This document shows, in pieces, positions 1-9,708 of a stretch of 64,000 bases of DNA (position 1 is the first letter of the stretch; every line of letters starts with the position of its first letter). Source of the stretch: RH-AL1 sp965277735 (GTDB lineage Bacteria; Pseudomonadota; Alphaproteobacteria; Rhizobiales; Beijerinckiaceae); NCBI GenBank assembly GCA_965277735.1, contig CBDIDO010000001.1, positions 248,001 through 312,000 of the forward strand, read 5' to 3'. The notes beneath the pieces are model-generated. The model was not told where the DNA came from. It ran no database searches and saw only the letters and a list, made by a program, of their open reading frames with translations. The position numbers and the translations under genes were made by a program.

Positions 1-1
1 T

Positions 2-403
2 CCGGTTCATCGCAATCTCGTCGAACTCGGCTTCCTCGAATATGTTGAGGAGCGTCGTCGACTGCTCGACATCAGAGTATTCCCAAATCTCGAACCCGGC
101 GGGGCAGAGGGCAAGTTTGGTCACAATTATTCCAAACGCTTTTCGAATTATCGACGCAAGATCGGATTTGAGGAGGGGGGTCCACAGTTTCATTCGTTCC
201 GGCACACAGCCACCACACTGATGGGACAAGCTGATGTTCCGTCCGAGATCCTCTCTAGACTCGTGGGACATGGAGGCGAAGGAGAAACCCAAAGGTATCT
301 AAAGAAATACCGAACGGAACAGCTTAAACGGTCCATTGACCTCATCGACATCGGCGAAGCCTTCGATTTTAGATACGATGTATCTCTGAAAAGCGAGGGT
401 TAA
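2..403 (+). CDS. Tyrosine recombinase (phage integrase family), C-terminal part
   Basis: Partial gene open from the window edge. The visible about 133 residues are the catalytic end of a tyrosine recombinase: HSFRHTATTL carries the HxxR pair, LSRLVGHGG the second conserved histidine and TQRYLKKY the likely nucleophile tyrosine. Such enzymes cut and rejoin DNA at att or res sites through a 3-prime phosphotyrosine. The N-terminal DNA-binding part lies outside, so it is unknown whether the gene is intact. Its location beside decayed transposase DNA suits an element edge. Confidence 0.8.
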   Translation, partial: PVHRNLVELGFLEYVEERRRLLDIRVFPNLEPGGAEGKFGHNYSKRFSNYRRKIGFEEGGPQFHSFRHTATTLMGQADVPSEILSRLVGHGGEGETQRYLKKYRTEQLKRSIDLIDIGEAFDFRYDVSLKSEG

Positions 404-519
404 AATAATGAAAAAAGTTCTTCGTCAGTAAATGTTAGGCTGAAGCTTAACGTAGATGATCGACAAGGTGTGTTTTCTCGATTTAATCAAAGTCCCTCCG
501 AATGAACTAGCGTGTACCT

Positions 520-1424
520 GCAGACACCGCCCGATACGCGTAGCCCACGAGCACGGCGCCGACACATGCGGGCGCACGTTCATGGCACGCAGTTCGTTCA
601 CGAAGTCGGCGGCATCGTAGCCCTTGTCGGCATCAAGCGTCACAGAGCCGGGACGATCGGCACGCCTCTCGATTATCGCCAGCGCGGCGAGGCGCTCGGC
701 CTGGCCCGAGGCCTGCGTCAGGCAGGCATCGACGACGAGGCCGTGGCGGTTCTCCATCAGCGCGTGCCGAGTAAGGCGAGCCGCGCCTCCATGCCCGGCC
801 CCTTGCGATAGAGCTTGGCTTCGGGTCGCTCGTCGAGGCGTGCGTCGCGTTCAAGCGCCGCCCGCAGCGGAAGCCGTCTCGGCATTGCGGTCGCCGTCTC
901 GCGGACCCTCATCAACCGGCTCGTCGTCGCCAGGCGCCTCGCCACCCTCGCGCCGCTTGAAGCTCCTCATCGAGGACCAGGCCTGAATCAGCGTGCCATC
1001 GACGCTGAAGTGATCGCTCGACAGGAGGCGCTTCGCTCTCGACCGCGCGAGCAGCGTCGCCAGGAAGCGCGCCGCGACATCGCCGGTCGCGGTTCTTCGA
1101 GAAGGTCGAATGGTCCCCCACCGGCTCGTCCGCACCGAGCCCGACGAACCAGCGGAACAGGAGGTCGAACTCCATCCGCTCCATCAACTGCCGCTCGGAG
1201 CGGACCGAGCAGAAGGCCTGCAGCAGCATGGCGCGCAGCAGCATCTGCGGCGCGATCGAGAGGCGCCCCGTGCCGGAGTAGAGCGACGCCAGATCACGCT
1301 TCATCGCCGCCAGCGTCTCGTTGGTGAGCGCGCGGACCGCCCGAAGGGGATGGTTCGCCCGCAGCCGCGCCTTCCCGCCGACATAGCTGAATAGCGCCCC
1401 TGTTCTCTCGTCGGACTTGCGCAA
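520..1424 (-). pseudogene. IS5-type transposase remnant, several frameshifts
   Basis: Read on the minus strand, pieces of a DDE transposase of the IS5 superfamily follow one another in three frames. The N-terminal segment (about 1424-1090) contains ALYSGTGRLSIAP, SVRSERQLMERM and LLFRWFVGLG, typical of this group. The next frame (about 1080-870) has SSDHFSVDGTLIQAW, including the first catalytic Asp region. A third frame (about 757-540) has VTLDADKGYDAADFV, holding the second Asp. The C-terminal end with the catalytic Glu is missing: sequence below about 520 no longer resembles the family. At least two frameshifts plus truncation mean it cannot make an active transposase. Confidence 0.85.
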
Positions 1425-1721
1425 ACCAGCCTCCCCAATCAGGAAGACTGAGTCACGCAAACACACGATCGGGAGGGGGTTTTTCAACGGCCTGCTAAGG
1501 CTCGTTCCACCTGCACGCTTTTGGAATTCTGCTTCCAGGCTGGCAATCGAGGCAAATGGCACCGAGGTGCTCCGTCCGTTTGACTATGCAGTTTGTCGGG
1601 AGCGCCCTATCGGTCCAAGGCCGGTCCCATCGTAATAGTTTGGCGCGAGCGCGATGCATATCAAGTGCTGCTTGGTCCCGAATATTGTTCGGGAAAGAGA
1701 GTGTTTTTCCTCGCTCATAGT

Positions 1722-2185
1722 CTAAGAAATAACAGTCGTGGAATGCTCGATAAAGGTACAATGGGCCTGCTGTTCCGGAGACCAACGGGCCGTAGACGAA
1801 GCCACCAGATAAGCGTTCGACAAATGGGAACCACGCAGACGGACAATATCACTTGCGACCTGGCTGATGTCGTAAAACGCATTTGTACCGTAGTTTCTTG
1901 GTAGGCGACCTGCCTTTAATTCTATGGCAAAGTTCATGCTTGGAATGTAAACGTCAACACCAGAGTTTTGACGGCCCGGAAGTGCGCACTTACCCCTATT
2001 TCGCTCCCGGAGACTTCGCTTTCAAAGTCGTCGGAGATTCTGCTTTTAAATGACTCTGCAAAAATCCGCTCGATGCCGGTCTGTTTTCCGTCGGTGTGAA
2101 CTTTTGTAATATGAGAGATAATAGTGTCTTCGTTATCTTTGAGGGACGAGCCCAAAGCTTCCCAGACGGCAGCCATGCGACGCAT
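1722..2185 (-). pseudogene. Frameshifted nuclease-like gene (possible PD-(D/E)XK fold)
   Basis: The first frame (2185 down to about 1985) encodes a charged helical segment ending SEVSGSEIGVSAHF. From about 1985 a different frame continues convincingly as LPGRQNSGVDVYIPSM then NFAIELKAGRLPRNYG. The spacing of the Asp in GVDVYIP and the ELK in AIELKAG is what the PD-(D/E)XK nuclease core looks like. A single frameshift near 1985 joins the two halves. A third open frame further down (about 1785-1495, with FLDYERGKTLSFPNNIRDQ) may be its shifted C-terminus or unrelated. Family assignment is inference from the short motif. Confidence 0.4.
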
Positions 2186-2470
2186 GGGTTATCCTTTTGC
2201 TTGTCCAACGCGTCGTTACTCTACCTAGATTGCCGTAGTGCGCAAACCCACATGCCAAGGAAACGCTATAGGAACATTTTCTGACATAGGTGCGCTCGAC
2301 TCCTCGCCGAGGCTGCCGGAAAGGCGGATCGACAGAAAGTCTCTCGCAGATATAGGCGTATCCGCAGGAACAGAAATACTTTGTTGCCGGCAGGGCCGCG
2401 CCTGTCGTATTGCATAGCCTTCACTAGGCATGGGCCTTGATGATCGTCGCAAGAATCTGAAGAAACTCCC

Positions 2471-2971
2471 ATGGGCCAAACTGTCCGAACTGCTTCACTC
2501 TCGCCAAGCGTCCGACTGCAACTTATCGTAGACGATTTGCAAGGCGTAGTCCTTGAAGCCCTCAGTGAATTGCCGTCAGAGGACACGCAGCGATTGGTCG
2601 AATCGTTAGTCGAATTACGTATCCAAGCAGGATTGGTTCGTGCCAATTCCGTAAGTGTAGACCGGCTTTACAACAGCATCAATGCAATGGTGTGGGCCGC
2701 ATATTTGATAGGGCATCACGGTCGCCCCACAAAAAACGCGATTGCGTTAACGCGGCGGCTGCAGACAGCACGGGCGCGGGAAGCAAAGGTCAAACCCGAA
2801 GCTGAAAAGCTCATCCTCGAAAAGATCATCAAACATACGGCCGGATGGGACGGCAGCAAGCGGTCGAAGATGTCGGAAGTCATCGCAACCGAGCTAAAGG
2901 GCACAGCCGGCGAACTAACATCTAGGGCGATCCTAAACCGTCTAAAAAAGCTCTTCCCTTCTATGAAGTGA
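2471..2971 (+). CDS. Hypothetical protein, 166 aa, helical and basic at the C-terminus
   Basis: An ATG preceded by a purine-rich stretch (GAAGAAAC) opens a 166-residue frame. The protein looks alpha-helical and soluble. Residues about 20-60 are acidic and amphipathic (LQLIVDDLQGVVLEALSEL), and the last 70 are lysine/arginine rich (KVKPEAEKLILEKIIKH, then LTSRAILNRLKKLFP), which would suit nucleic-acid binding. No family is recognised. It lies upstream of and in the same direction as the primase and RepA genes, so a replication accessory or regulatory role is possible. Confidence 0.5.
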   Translation: MGQTVRTASLSPSVRLQLIVDDLQGVVLEALSELPSEDTQRLVESLVELRIQAGLVRANSVSVDRLYNSINAMVWAAYLIGHHGRPTKNAIALTRRLQTARAREAKVKPEAEKLILEKIIKHTAGWDGSKRSKMSEVIATELKGTAGELTSRAILNRLKKLFPSMK

Positions 2972-3182
2972 GAAGCCTGACAGACTTCATATCAGGTCGC
3001 TGCTTGGTGCACGATTTCTGCTGACTTGCTCCCTAGCATCCTCCAACGTGATGCGTTCGGGAAGTGGTCGCCTACTATAACGGTGCACGATCTCTTCCTC
3101 ATCAAAGCAGCCGAGATGTGCATCTCGGCGGTTAACGCCGGCGCTTACCCGCTTGTCGCTCGCGTTGGAAGGAAGGTCACGC

Positions 3183-3815
3183 ATGCAGGATCTCGTCGCA
3201 GTGAAGGCCATCATGGCCTCGTTTTTCACCAGAGTCTCATTTCTCGAGGTTCTCCGCCAAGCAGCCGCCCTTCTACAACAAACAGGCGAAAGCCTGCAGG
3301 ACGCCGACGGCCGTATTCGTCGAGCGCTTGCTGCGATGTTGCAGCGGTGCGCCGTCGAATGCCATCCGGACGGCACCCTAATGCTACACCGTGAACGGTA
3401 TCCTTCTGCGCTCCGCTCCGAGGTATGTCGGCCCCTCGACGGGATCGACTTCCGCAGGATTGGTGAGGGCTTGTACAAGCCGCTCGACGAATTCCCATCT
3501 GAACTCCGTCGCTTCTTCGACAAGGCGGTCGAGAACAAGGATCTGCCAACACGAATAGTCGACGGCAAGGCGGCTATCCCGGACGGCATCTACCTGCCGT
3601 TTCTCGACGAACATGCACGGTCGCCTTTCATTCCGCTCAGCCTTTTCGTTGACCACCCCATTGCCGAAGACATCGCCGGGGGATCGGTGGTGCCCGTCGT
3701 TCGATGGGGGATGCCGATGATCAGCTACAACGACCTCATCCATTACAGCGCTAATGGGTCCGGTCCAGAGGACTGGGAAGACTTTGAAGTGCGAGCCAGC
3801 CTCGGTGCGACATGA
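3183..3815 (+). CDS. Hypothetical protein upstream of and overlapping the primase gene
   Basis: 210 residues. The ATG at 3183 is preferred over one 30 bases upstream because GGAAGGAAGG sits at the right distance before it. No domain is recognised. The C-terminal half looks globular (GKAAIPDGIYLPFLDE, then GGSVVPVVRWGMPMISYND). Its stop overlaps the start of the Prim-Pol gene by 4 bases, so the two are translationally coupled. It is probably an accessory gene of that replication module; this is inferred from position only. Confidence 0.6.
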   Translation: MQDLVAVKAIMASFFTRVSFLEVLRQAAALLQQTGESLQDADGRIRRALAAMLQRCAVECHPDGTLMLHRERYPSALRSEVCRPLDGIDFRRIGEGLYKPLDEFPSELRRFFDKAVENKDLPTRIVDGKAAIPDGIYLPFLDEHARSPFIPLSLFVDHPIAEDIAGGSVVPVVRWGMPMISYNDLIHYSANGSGPEDWEDFEVRASLGAT

Positions 3816-5197
3816 CCGAAGATCGCGGCATGGACGCCTCCTCCGAGACCGGGGACATCGCGTTCTTCGGATCGTTTGGGGTACGGGCCATCTTGAACGG
3901 GTTTCCCGCTTTTCCAATTCCCGCTGGAGGTAAGAGAACCACTTGGTCCAATTGGACCAAGTGGTGCGGTCGTTTGCCGACCGCCGTCGAAGTCTCCAGA
4001 TGGCTAGCCGCTAACGCAGCATGGAGCGTCGCGATCGCATGCGGCGAGGCCGTCTTCGCCGTCGATATCGATGAGGAGGACGCAGAGCAGGCCGAGATGC
4101 TGCAGGCTCTGACCTTCAGAATCCTCGGGCCCACGCCATTCGTACGCATCGGCCGAGCTCCACGGCGCGTCCTAGTCTACTGCGCCTCCGGCATCTCGCT
4201 AAGTTCGTCTCGTTGGTCGAAGGTTGAGCTACTCGCTGACAAGCGATATTTCGTCGCCTTCGGCATACACCCGGTGACCAGGCAGCCATACCGATGGCCT
4301 ACATCATCGCCTTGCTCAATGGGGGGCGCCGTTCTGCCGACTGTCACCGCGGGAAACGTCGCTCGCTTTAAGGCAGCTATGGATGCCGTGGATGGCCGCG
4401 GGATCGGGAAGCCGGTCTCCGACGAGGTCAAGGGTGCGCCGGTCGCCCTTACCCTCAACCCCTGCCGCGCCGGCCCCTGGCAAACCGATCGCGCCGGGCG
4501 CGTTGTAGATGGTCGTGATGCCTACCTTGCCCATCTCGTCTGGATGGCGTCGAAGCGCTTGACCACTTCTCGTTCTACGGCGGTAGTGGCCTGGGAAGAA
4601 TTCAAGCGGCGCGCAGACCTAGCTCGCCCCGCCCGCAACGGCTCCCGACCCTGGACGTTCGACGACGCGTTGAAGAAGGCCGCTTCCCTGAAGCGCAGTG
4701 GCAAGGCTCACCGTCGCTCCCACCGCGATGACAGTGATGATCACGGATTTTGGACAGGCGCGACGAAGCACGCCTTCGGCATCGTTGTAGCTCAACGCGG
4801 CGCGTTCGGTCGCTTGTCTCCGGCCACGGTCGCGGTGTCGGACATGATGCTCGGCCTCGTTCACGGCGCTGGCACCTGCTTCGCCTCCGTCGGCCGTTTG
4901 TCGAGCGAGCTCGGGTTGTCCCCGGACACGGTCAAGAGAGCGCGGCGCGTTCTACGACAGCAAGGTCTGTGGCTGTCCTACCAAGATCTCGGCGGGAAGG
5001 GCTACGCCGCGCACTACCAGCCCAACCCCGACGCTTTCTCACACCAGATAGTGCACGTCGGCGGCGGGGCAGTTACCGCCGACGCAGTGCTCCAAACGGT
5101 GGACGCATTAGACACCCTGATCTTCCAGGGGGGAGGGGGGAATCTCTGGGAGGATCTCCTCTTGGATCCAAAGGAGAAGCCCCTGTGTACTGGGTAG
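3812..5197 (+). CDS. Prim-Pol domain protein with C-terminal helix-turn-helix
   Basis: 461 residues. Residues about 20-170 match the archaeo-eukaryotic primase-polymerase (Prim-Pol) domain of plasmid and phage replication proteins. Metal-binding Asp85 and Asp87 lie in VFAVDIDEED, and the second half of the site is VELLADKRYFVAFGIHP with His153, followed by the usual TRQPYRW. Residues about 340-395 look like a winged helix (FASVGRLSSELGLSPDTV). There is no helicase domain, so it probably primes or polymerises together with a host or separate helicase. It is coupled to the upstream gene by a 4-base overlap and followed 85 bases later by RepA. Confidence 0.75.
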   Translation: MTEDRGMDASSETGDIAFFGSFGVRAILNGFPAFPIPAGGKRTTWSNWTKWCGRLPTAVEVSRWLAANAAWSVAIACGEAVFAVDIDEEDAEQAEMLQALTFRILGPTPFVRIGRAPRRVLVYCASGISLSSSRWSKVELLADKRYFVAFGIHPVTRQPYRWPTSSPCSMGGAVLPTVTAGNVARFKAAMDAVDGRGIGKPVSDEVKGAPVALTLNPCRAGPWQTDRAGRVVDGRDAYLAHLVWMASKRLTTSRSTAVVAWEEFKRRADLARPARNGSRPWTFDDALKKAASLKRSGKAHRRSHRDDSDDHGFWTGATKHAFGIVVAQRGAFGRLSPATVAVSDMMLGLVHGAGTCFASVGRLSSELGLSPDTVKRARRVLRQQGLWLSYQDLGGKGYAAHYQPNPDAFSHQIVHVGGGAVTADAVLQTVDALDTLIFQGGGGNLWEDLLLDPKEKPLCTG

Positions 5198-5282
5198 AAA
5201 GTAGGAACGTGTCCGCCAAGTACCGCAAGGACGTCGCCAAGGTGCCGCAGTCGCCGTCGGCGAAGTACCGAAGGAGAGTTCA

Positions 5283-6392
5283 ATGACGACCGCGCCCCGA
5301 CCCGCGCTTGACCCAACTCGCGACATCCGACTGCCCGTCGCTGTTGCCAAATGGCCCTTTCTTGCGCTCGGTCCGCAGCAGGCCGAGCTGACCTACGAGG
5401 GAACCCAAGGCGGTCGCCGCGTCTACGTCCACCTCCGGGCTGTAGATGCCGCCGTTGGCGTCGCCACGGTCAACGACATCGACATCATCGCCTGGGCGAC
5501 CTCGATCTTCATGCAGCTTTGCGACGACGGCCGCCCATTTCCGGACACGCTCGAGCTTCGTCCGAGCGAGCTACTCCGCTTCGGTGGTCGACCCTCCGGC
5601 GGCCGGCAGCAGCACCTCCTAGCCGCTAGCCTCGATCGTCTCGCCAACACGTTCGTCCAGACGAACATCAGCCCGGGCGGCGGCCCGCGCGATTTCAAAT
5701 GGATCGAGATCTACGCCAAGCCGCAGTCCCGCCAGGGAACTTGGCAGGTGCGCTTCACCAGCTGGCTGCACGAAGTTGTCGCACACCGGCAAGTGCTCAA
5801 GGTCGGGACGACGGTGTTCAAGCACCGCGGCCTGCGCCGTCGCCTCTACCTATGGGCCTGCGCGCACGCCGGCCGTGGTTCCTACGTAAGTTACAGCCTG
5901 CAGTTTGCCGACGCGTATCGTAGAAGCGGCTCGCACACGCCCATACGGAAGTTCATCTACGAGCTGCGCGGTGCCGTTGCCCGAAACGACCTGCCGGGCT
6001 TCGCGCTGGCGATCAAACAGCACGACGACAGCGAGCATCTCGTCATGACCCGCACGACCGAGCTGCCGACGGAGCCCGATCGCCTCGACGCGTCGTCTCT
6101 GCAACCCCTAGAGCTGCAGCTACCGTCCGAGCACTTCGTCGTCGAAGCTGCTCCAGCCGAGCTCTCGTTCCCGTTGCCCGACAGCCCGGAACGCACAGAA
6201 AAACAGCCAGCGCTGTCGTTCCCCGTGCCCCAAGAGAGCGAGCTGTTGGCTTCGGTGCCTGTTTGTTCGCTCGCGCTGCCGAATGAGCCTGAGCCCCCCG
6301 CCTCCCACTCGCTCGCCGAACCCGAGCGTCGGCATCGCTCCGTCAACACACCGTTGGCGACCGGGCGTCTCCGCCGGAACACCTATTCCTGA
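5283..6392 (+). CDS. repA: Plasmid replication initiator RepA (RPA family)
   Basis: 369 residues. Residues about 20-250 fit the RPA replication initiator family common on alphaproteobacterial plasmids: an N-terminal region (VNDIDIIAWATSIFMQLCD) followed by LLAASLDRLANTFVQTNI and RGLRRRLYLWACAHAG. The C-terminal third (about 270-360) is low-complexity, with repeated acidic/proline units such as ELSFPLPDSPE and ALSFPVPQESE. It presumably binds iterons near its own gene to start replication; no clear iteron array was seen. It follows the Prim-Pol gene in the same direction and its 3-prime end overlaps the end of the convergent helicase gene by 10 bases. Confidence 0.8.
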   Translation: MTTAPRPALDPTRDIRLPVAVAKWPFLALGPQQAELTYEGTQGGRRVYVHLRAVDAAVGVATVNDIDIIAWATSIFMQLCDDGRPFPDTLELRPSELLRFGGRPSGGRQQHLLAASLDRLANTFVQTNISPGGGPRDFKWIEIYAKPQSRQGTWQVRFTSWLHEVVAHRQVLKVGTTVFKHRGLRRRLYLWACAHAGRGSYVSYSLQFADAYRRSGSHTPIRKFIYELRGAVARNDLPGFALAIKQHDDSEHLVMTRTTELPTEPDRLDASSLQPLELQLPSEHFVVEAAPAELSFPLPDSPERTEKQPALSFPVPQESELLASVPVCSLALPNEPEPPASHSLAEPERRHRSVNTPLATGRLRRNTYS

Positions 6393-7903
6393 GGACCGCG
6401 TGGCCGCCGACCGCGTGGTCGAACAGCGCTCTCGCCGAAGCCTACATCGTTCGTATCAACCTGCATCAACACCGGCTTCCAGCGCTCGACGACCATCCCG
6501 CTCAACGTCGGCGACAGATGCTGCCCATTCAACATAAGAACGCCGAGCCGCCCATAAGGCAGGCTCAACGCGCCTCGTTCGTCGAGCTTTTCGAGACCCT
6601 CTTTGACGCGCCTTTTCGCCTCAGAATGCCGACCCTCTTGTAGTTGTAGCAGCTCTGCCGCTGACGAAACAACCTCAAACAATGTGGCAATGGTTCCGTC
6701 TATTGCGCACTGAAAGTATGTACTTAGGATTGCTTTCTCGACTGCTAAGTCCTCTCCACCCGGCAAAATTGATTTCCGGCTGTTTCGCGCGAACTCCCGC
6801 CGTACACGCCTCTTGCCACGTACCACCGTCGCCTTCTCCGCCGCGCGCGTTATAGCAGTGTACATCCACCTTGTCGGAGTCTCACAGACGCCGCTTTCGT
6901 CAACGACCGATACATCAGACCATTGCGAGCCCTGCGCTTTGTGCGCCGTTAGCGCATACGCGTAATCGAATTCGTCGGAACGTTGCCGCTTGTCTGGGTC
7001 GATCTCATGCGGGTCTCGAGAGAAGAAATCTTTGAGCACACGAACACGTTTGGGCCTTCGATCAAAATCGTCGAGTGATTGTAGGGTCAGTCCAAGATGC
7101 TCGTCCTCATCCTCGCTGTCGACCGCCTGCACCTCCCACAGACTGCCGTTGACTAGACCTCTCCTGTAGTTGCTCCTCAAACAGACGACGCGGTCTCCGA
7201 TTACAGGGTATGGCTCCATAAAGCCACGCACCCAACGCATGATGCGATTCATACGTAGCCTTGTCGTATTACGTCCTACAATGATCTGATCGGCATGAAT
7301 AAACATGTCTGCCGTGGCGTCCGCCCAGGAGATGACTTTCAAGCCCTCGTCGTCACAAAAATCTAAGGCGTAGCCGCGTCGCAAAATCGCTGATGCCCGG
7401 ACTATTGGGCTGATTGCGGCCTGACGATGCACGTCCTTCAGGTACACGTTGGCTCGCCAGGCATTGAAGAAGCTCCGACCTTCGATAGGGGGAAGCTGGT
7501 AGGGATCACCCATCGCCAGTATCGGTCGGCCGAACGACAAAAGGTCGGCCACCAGCCTCTCGTCCACCATAGAGCATTCATCCACGATGATCAGCGCGAC
7601 GTTCAGCTCCTCCGGTTGGCGCAGCACGAACTCCACCGTGCCTCCGAGCATAAGGCAAGCGCGATATATCCGCCGATGGATAGTAGTTGCATCGCGGCAG
7701 CCTTTTGCGCGCAAAGCGAGGGCTGCCTTTCCTGTGTAGGCAACGAACGCGGTATCTCCGACCATCTCGGCTATGCGCAGAGCGAGGCTTGTCTTTCCAG
7801 TACCCGCATGTCCGTAAAGACAGAAAAAGTCCGGGCCGCCCGCGTCAAGCCAAGCGCGCACTTCCCCTAAAGCATTCTGCTGCTCATCACTGAGAGTAAT
7901 CAT
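6383..7903 (-). CDS. RecD/Pif1-like superfamily 1 DNA helicase
   Basis: 506 residues. The start at 7903 is chosen because a GAGGAA stretch precedes it. Helicase motifs are in order: Walker A LYGHAGTGKTSLALR (about residues 25-40), motif II IIVDECSMVD, motif III ILAMGDPYQLPP, and a C-terminal UvrD-like motif YALTAHKAQGSQW followed by WMYTAITRA. This is the architecture of RecD2/Dda-type 5-prime to 3-prime helicases (AAA_30 plus UvrD_C_2). Residues after about 400 are divergent. It lies convergent with repA, with a 10-base end overlap, and could serve the same plasmid, though phage-type helicases of this kind also occur alone. Confidence 0.8.
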   Translation of the reverse strand: MITLSDEQQNALGEVRAWLDAGGPDFFCLYGHAGTGKTSLALRIAEMVGDTAFVAYTGKAALALRAKGCRDATTIHRRIYRACLMLGGTVEFVLRQPEELNVALIIVDECSMVDERLVADLLSFGRPILAMGDPYQLPPIEGRSFFNAWRANVYLKDVHRQAAISPIVRASAILRRGYALDFCDDEGLKVISWADATADMFIHADQIIVGRNTTRLRMNRIMRWVRGFMEPYPVIGDRVVCLRSNYRRGLVNGSLWEVQAVDSEDEDEHLGLTLQSLDDFDRRPKRVRVLKDFFSRDPHEIDPDKRQRSDEFDYAYALTAHKAQGSQWSDVSVVDESGVCETPTRWMYTAITRAAEKATVVRGKRRVRREFARNSRKSILPGGEDLAVEKAILSTYFQCAIDGTIATLFEVVSSAAELLQLQEGRHSEAKRRVKEGLEKLDERGALSLPYGRLGVLMLNGQHLSPTLSGMVVERWKPVLMQVDTNDVGFGESAVRPRGRRPRGPQE

Positions 7904-8809
7904 CGGCTTTCCTCGGGAGCTTTTAGCGCTCGCAAACACATTGGAAACGACAAACCGGAGCTACGATAGCGGCTGATAGATCGGCATCAAACTTTGCATA
8001 TTGATTCATATCCGACTGTCTCTCCGACATTCGATCCAACTAACTATCTAACCTTTTGTCTGTTTGACCTACCATCCCGAGAAGCTCCTTTTTCCAAAGC
8101 GGATCGGCGGACGATCACGCCCAGCGGACATTCGCTTCGGTGATTAAGATTTCCCGCGTTGCCTCGAACCTCACCTTCTCACCAAGGAGGTTCATATGGC
8201 ACCCGAATTTGGCCAACTCTTCGATCACCTTCCGCTCATTCCGGAGTGGATCCTTCGACGGCACGCTGTTCATCAGCCCCTCGACACGCGCTTTCGAGCA
8301 GCGGCGCGTCTGCTTCAGGCTTTATGGCGCGAAGACCGCCGCCTGCGGGCAGGAAGCTACGTTCGCGCTGACGGCAAGCCTGCGAGGCTCGGTAGCCGCC
8401 TCAACCCGGCGGCCGGCCGCGCCGGCGGAAACTTTCTTTCGAAAGACATCGCCGCGCTGGCCTTTCGCGAGACCTGCTATCGTGAGATCGGCGCGATGAT
8501 CGATGAGGAGCGACTCTACACCAACCTCCTCTCGTCGATGCCTTTGACGTTCAATCTCTTTGGACCGTTGCGCCTCGATCCGGCTCTCGCGCTTGCGATG
8601 CTGCGCCACTTCGTCCCTGAGATCGACGCCGACGCTATACAGGTTTTGTTCGAGCACTCGCCCTCGCGAGGCAATCCTCGCTTCACCGACGATTACACGG
8701 CCTTTGACGCCCTAATGCGCTACCGGACCACCGAAGGTCGCCGCGGCTTCGTCGCTTTCGAGGTCAAATACAGCGAGACTTGCGCCGAGAGCATTAAGCC
8801 GCCCAAGGA

Positions 8810-8817
8810 GCGATACC
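8810..8817. repeat. IS21 target-site duplication, left copy
   Basis: GCGATACC immediately before the left terminus of the IS21 element. The identical octamer follows the right terminus at 11318. Confidence 0.95.
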
Positions 8818-8963
8818 TGTCAATCGGCTCGCAATGTTGACCCCTGATCGGCGTCCAACTTTGACCCCTCTGTTGCCGCTCGCACGGGCGCTTCAGTAGC
8901 GCTCGCCCCGGCGTGAGCTGGTCGGGGTTGCGGAGCCGGGGCGAGCGCGGTCGCAAGCCCCCT

Positions 8964-9704
8964 TCAGCCTCGGTTCTTGAAGCGCCAGCTCTCGTTGCCG
9001 GTCTCGACGATGTCGCAGTGGTGGGTGAGGCGATCGAGCAGCGCTGTGGTCATTTTGGCGTCGCCGAAGACGCTGGGCCATTCGCCGAAGGCGAGGTTGG
9101 TGGTGACGATGACCGAGGTGCGCTCGTAGAGGCGGCTGATCAGGTGGAACAGCAGCTGGCCGCCGCTTTGCGCAAAGGGAAGGTAGCCGAGCTCGTCGAG
9201 GATGACGAAGTCCATGCGGGTGAGATAGTCCGCAAGGCGTCCTTGACGACCTGCGCGGGTCTCGGCCTCGAGCCTGTTGACGAGATCGAGCGTGTTGAAG
9301 AAGCGGCCGCGTTTGCCGGCACGGATGCAGCTGCGGGCGATCGCTATCGCGAGGTGGGTCTTGCCGGTACCGGTGCCGCCGACGAGCACGCAGTTGCGCT
9401 GCTCGGCGATGAAGTGGCCGCCGGCAAGATCGCGCACGAGGACCTCGTTGATCGGCGTGCCGACGAAGGCGAAGTCGGCGACGTCCTTGGCGAGCGGTAG
9501 CCTGGCGATCGTCATCTGGTACTTAATGGATCGGGCCAGCTTCTCGTCGATCTCGGCCTTGAGCAGGTCGCCGACGAGGCGCTGGGGCTCGTGCTGGCGC
9601 TTGACGGCGGTGGTGACGATCTCGTCGAAGGCCGAGCGCATGCCGAAGAGCTTAAGCGATCCCATCATGTCGAGGATGTCGGTGCGTTCCAGTAGACGTT
9701 CCAT
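8964..9704 (-). CDS. istB: IS21 helper ATPase IstB
   Basis: 246 residues from ATG 9704 (MERLLERTDILDMMGSLKLF). An AAA+ ATPase of the DnaC/IstB group: Walker A LVGGTGTGKTHLAIA, Walker B MDFVILDELGYLPF and sensor-1 VIVTTNLAFGEWPSVF are all present. IstB assists IstA in target selection and transposition. It starts 4 bases after istA ends, so the two are probably co-translated. Confidence 0.95.
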   Translation of the reverse strand: MERLLERTDILDMMGSLKLFGMRSAFDEIVTTAVKRQHEPQRLVGDLLKAEIDEKLARSIKYQMTIARLPLAKDVADFAFVGTPINEVLVRDLAGGHFIAEQRNCVLVGGTGTGKTHLAIAIARSCIRAGKRGRFFNTLDLVNRLEAETRAGRQGRLADYLTRMDFVILDELGYLPFAQSGGQLLFHLISRLYERTSVIVTTNLAFGEWPSVFGDAKMTTALLDRLTHHCDIVETGNESWRFKNRG

Positions 9705-9708
9705 TGGG

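Noticed and set aside
815..1394. Long plus-strand open frames opposite the IS5-type transposase
   Set aside because: Arg/Ala-rich antisense shadows of GC-rich coding DNA with no domain; the minus strand carries the transposase pieces.
1495..1785. Minus-strand frame with YERGKTLSFPNNIRDQ as a separate gene
   Set aside because: No ribosome site or family; could be the shifted end of the nuclease-like gene but this cannot be shown.
5900..6380. Iteron array near the RPA-type repA
   Set aside because: Repeats here are coding (ELSFPLP/ALSFPVP) and too irregular to be called iterons.
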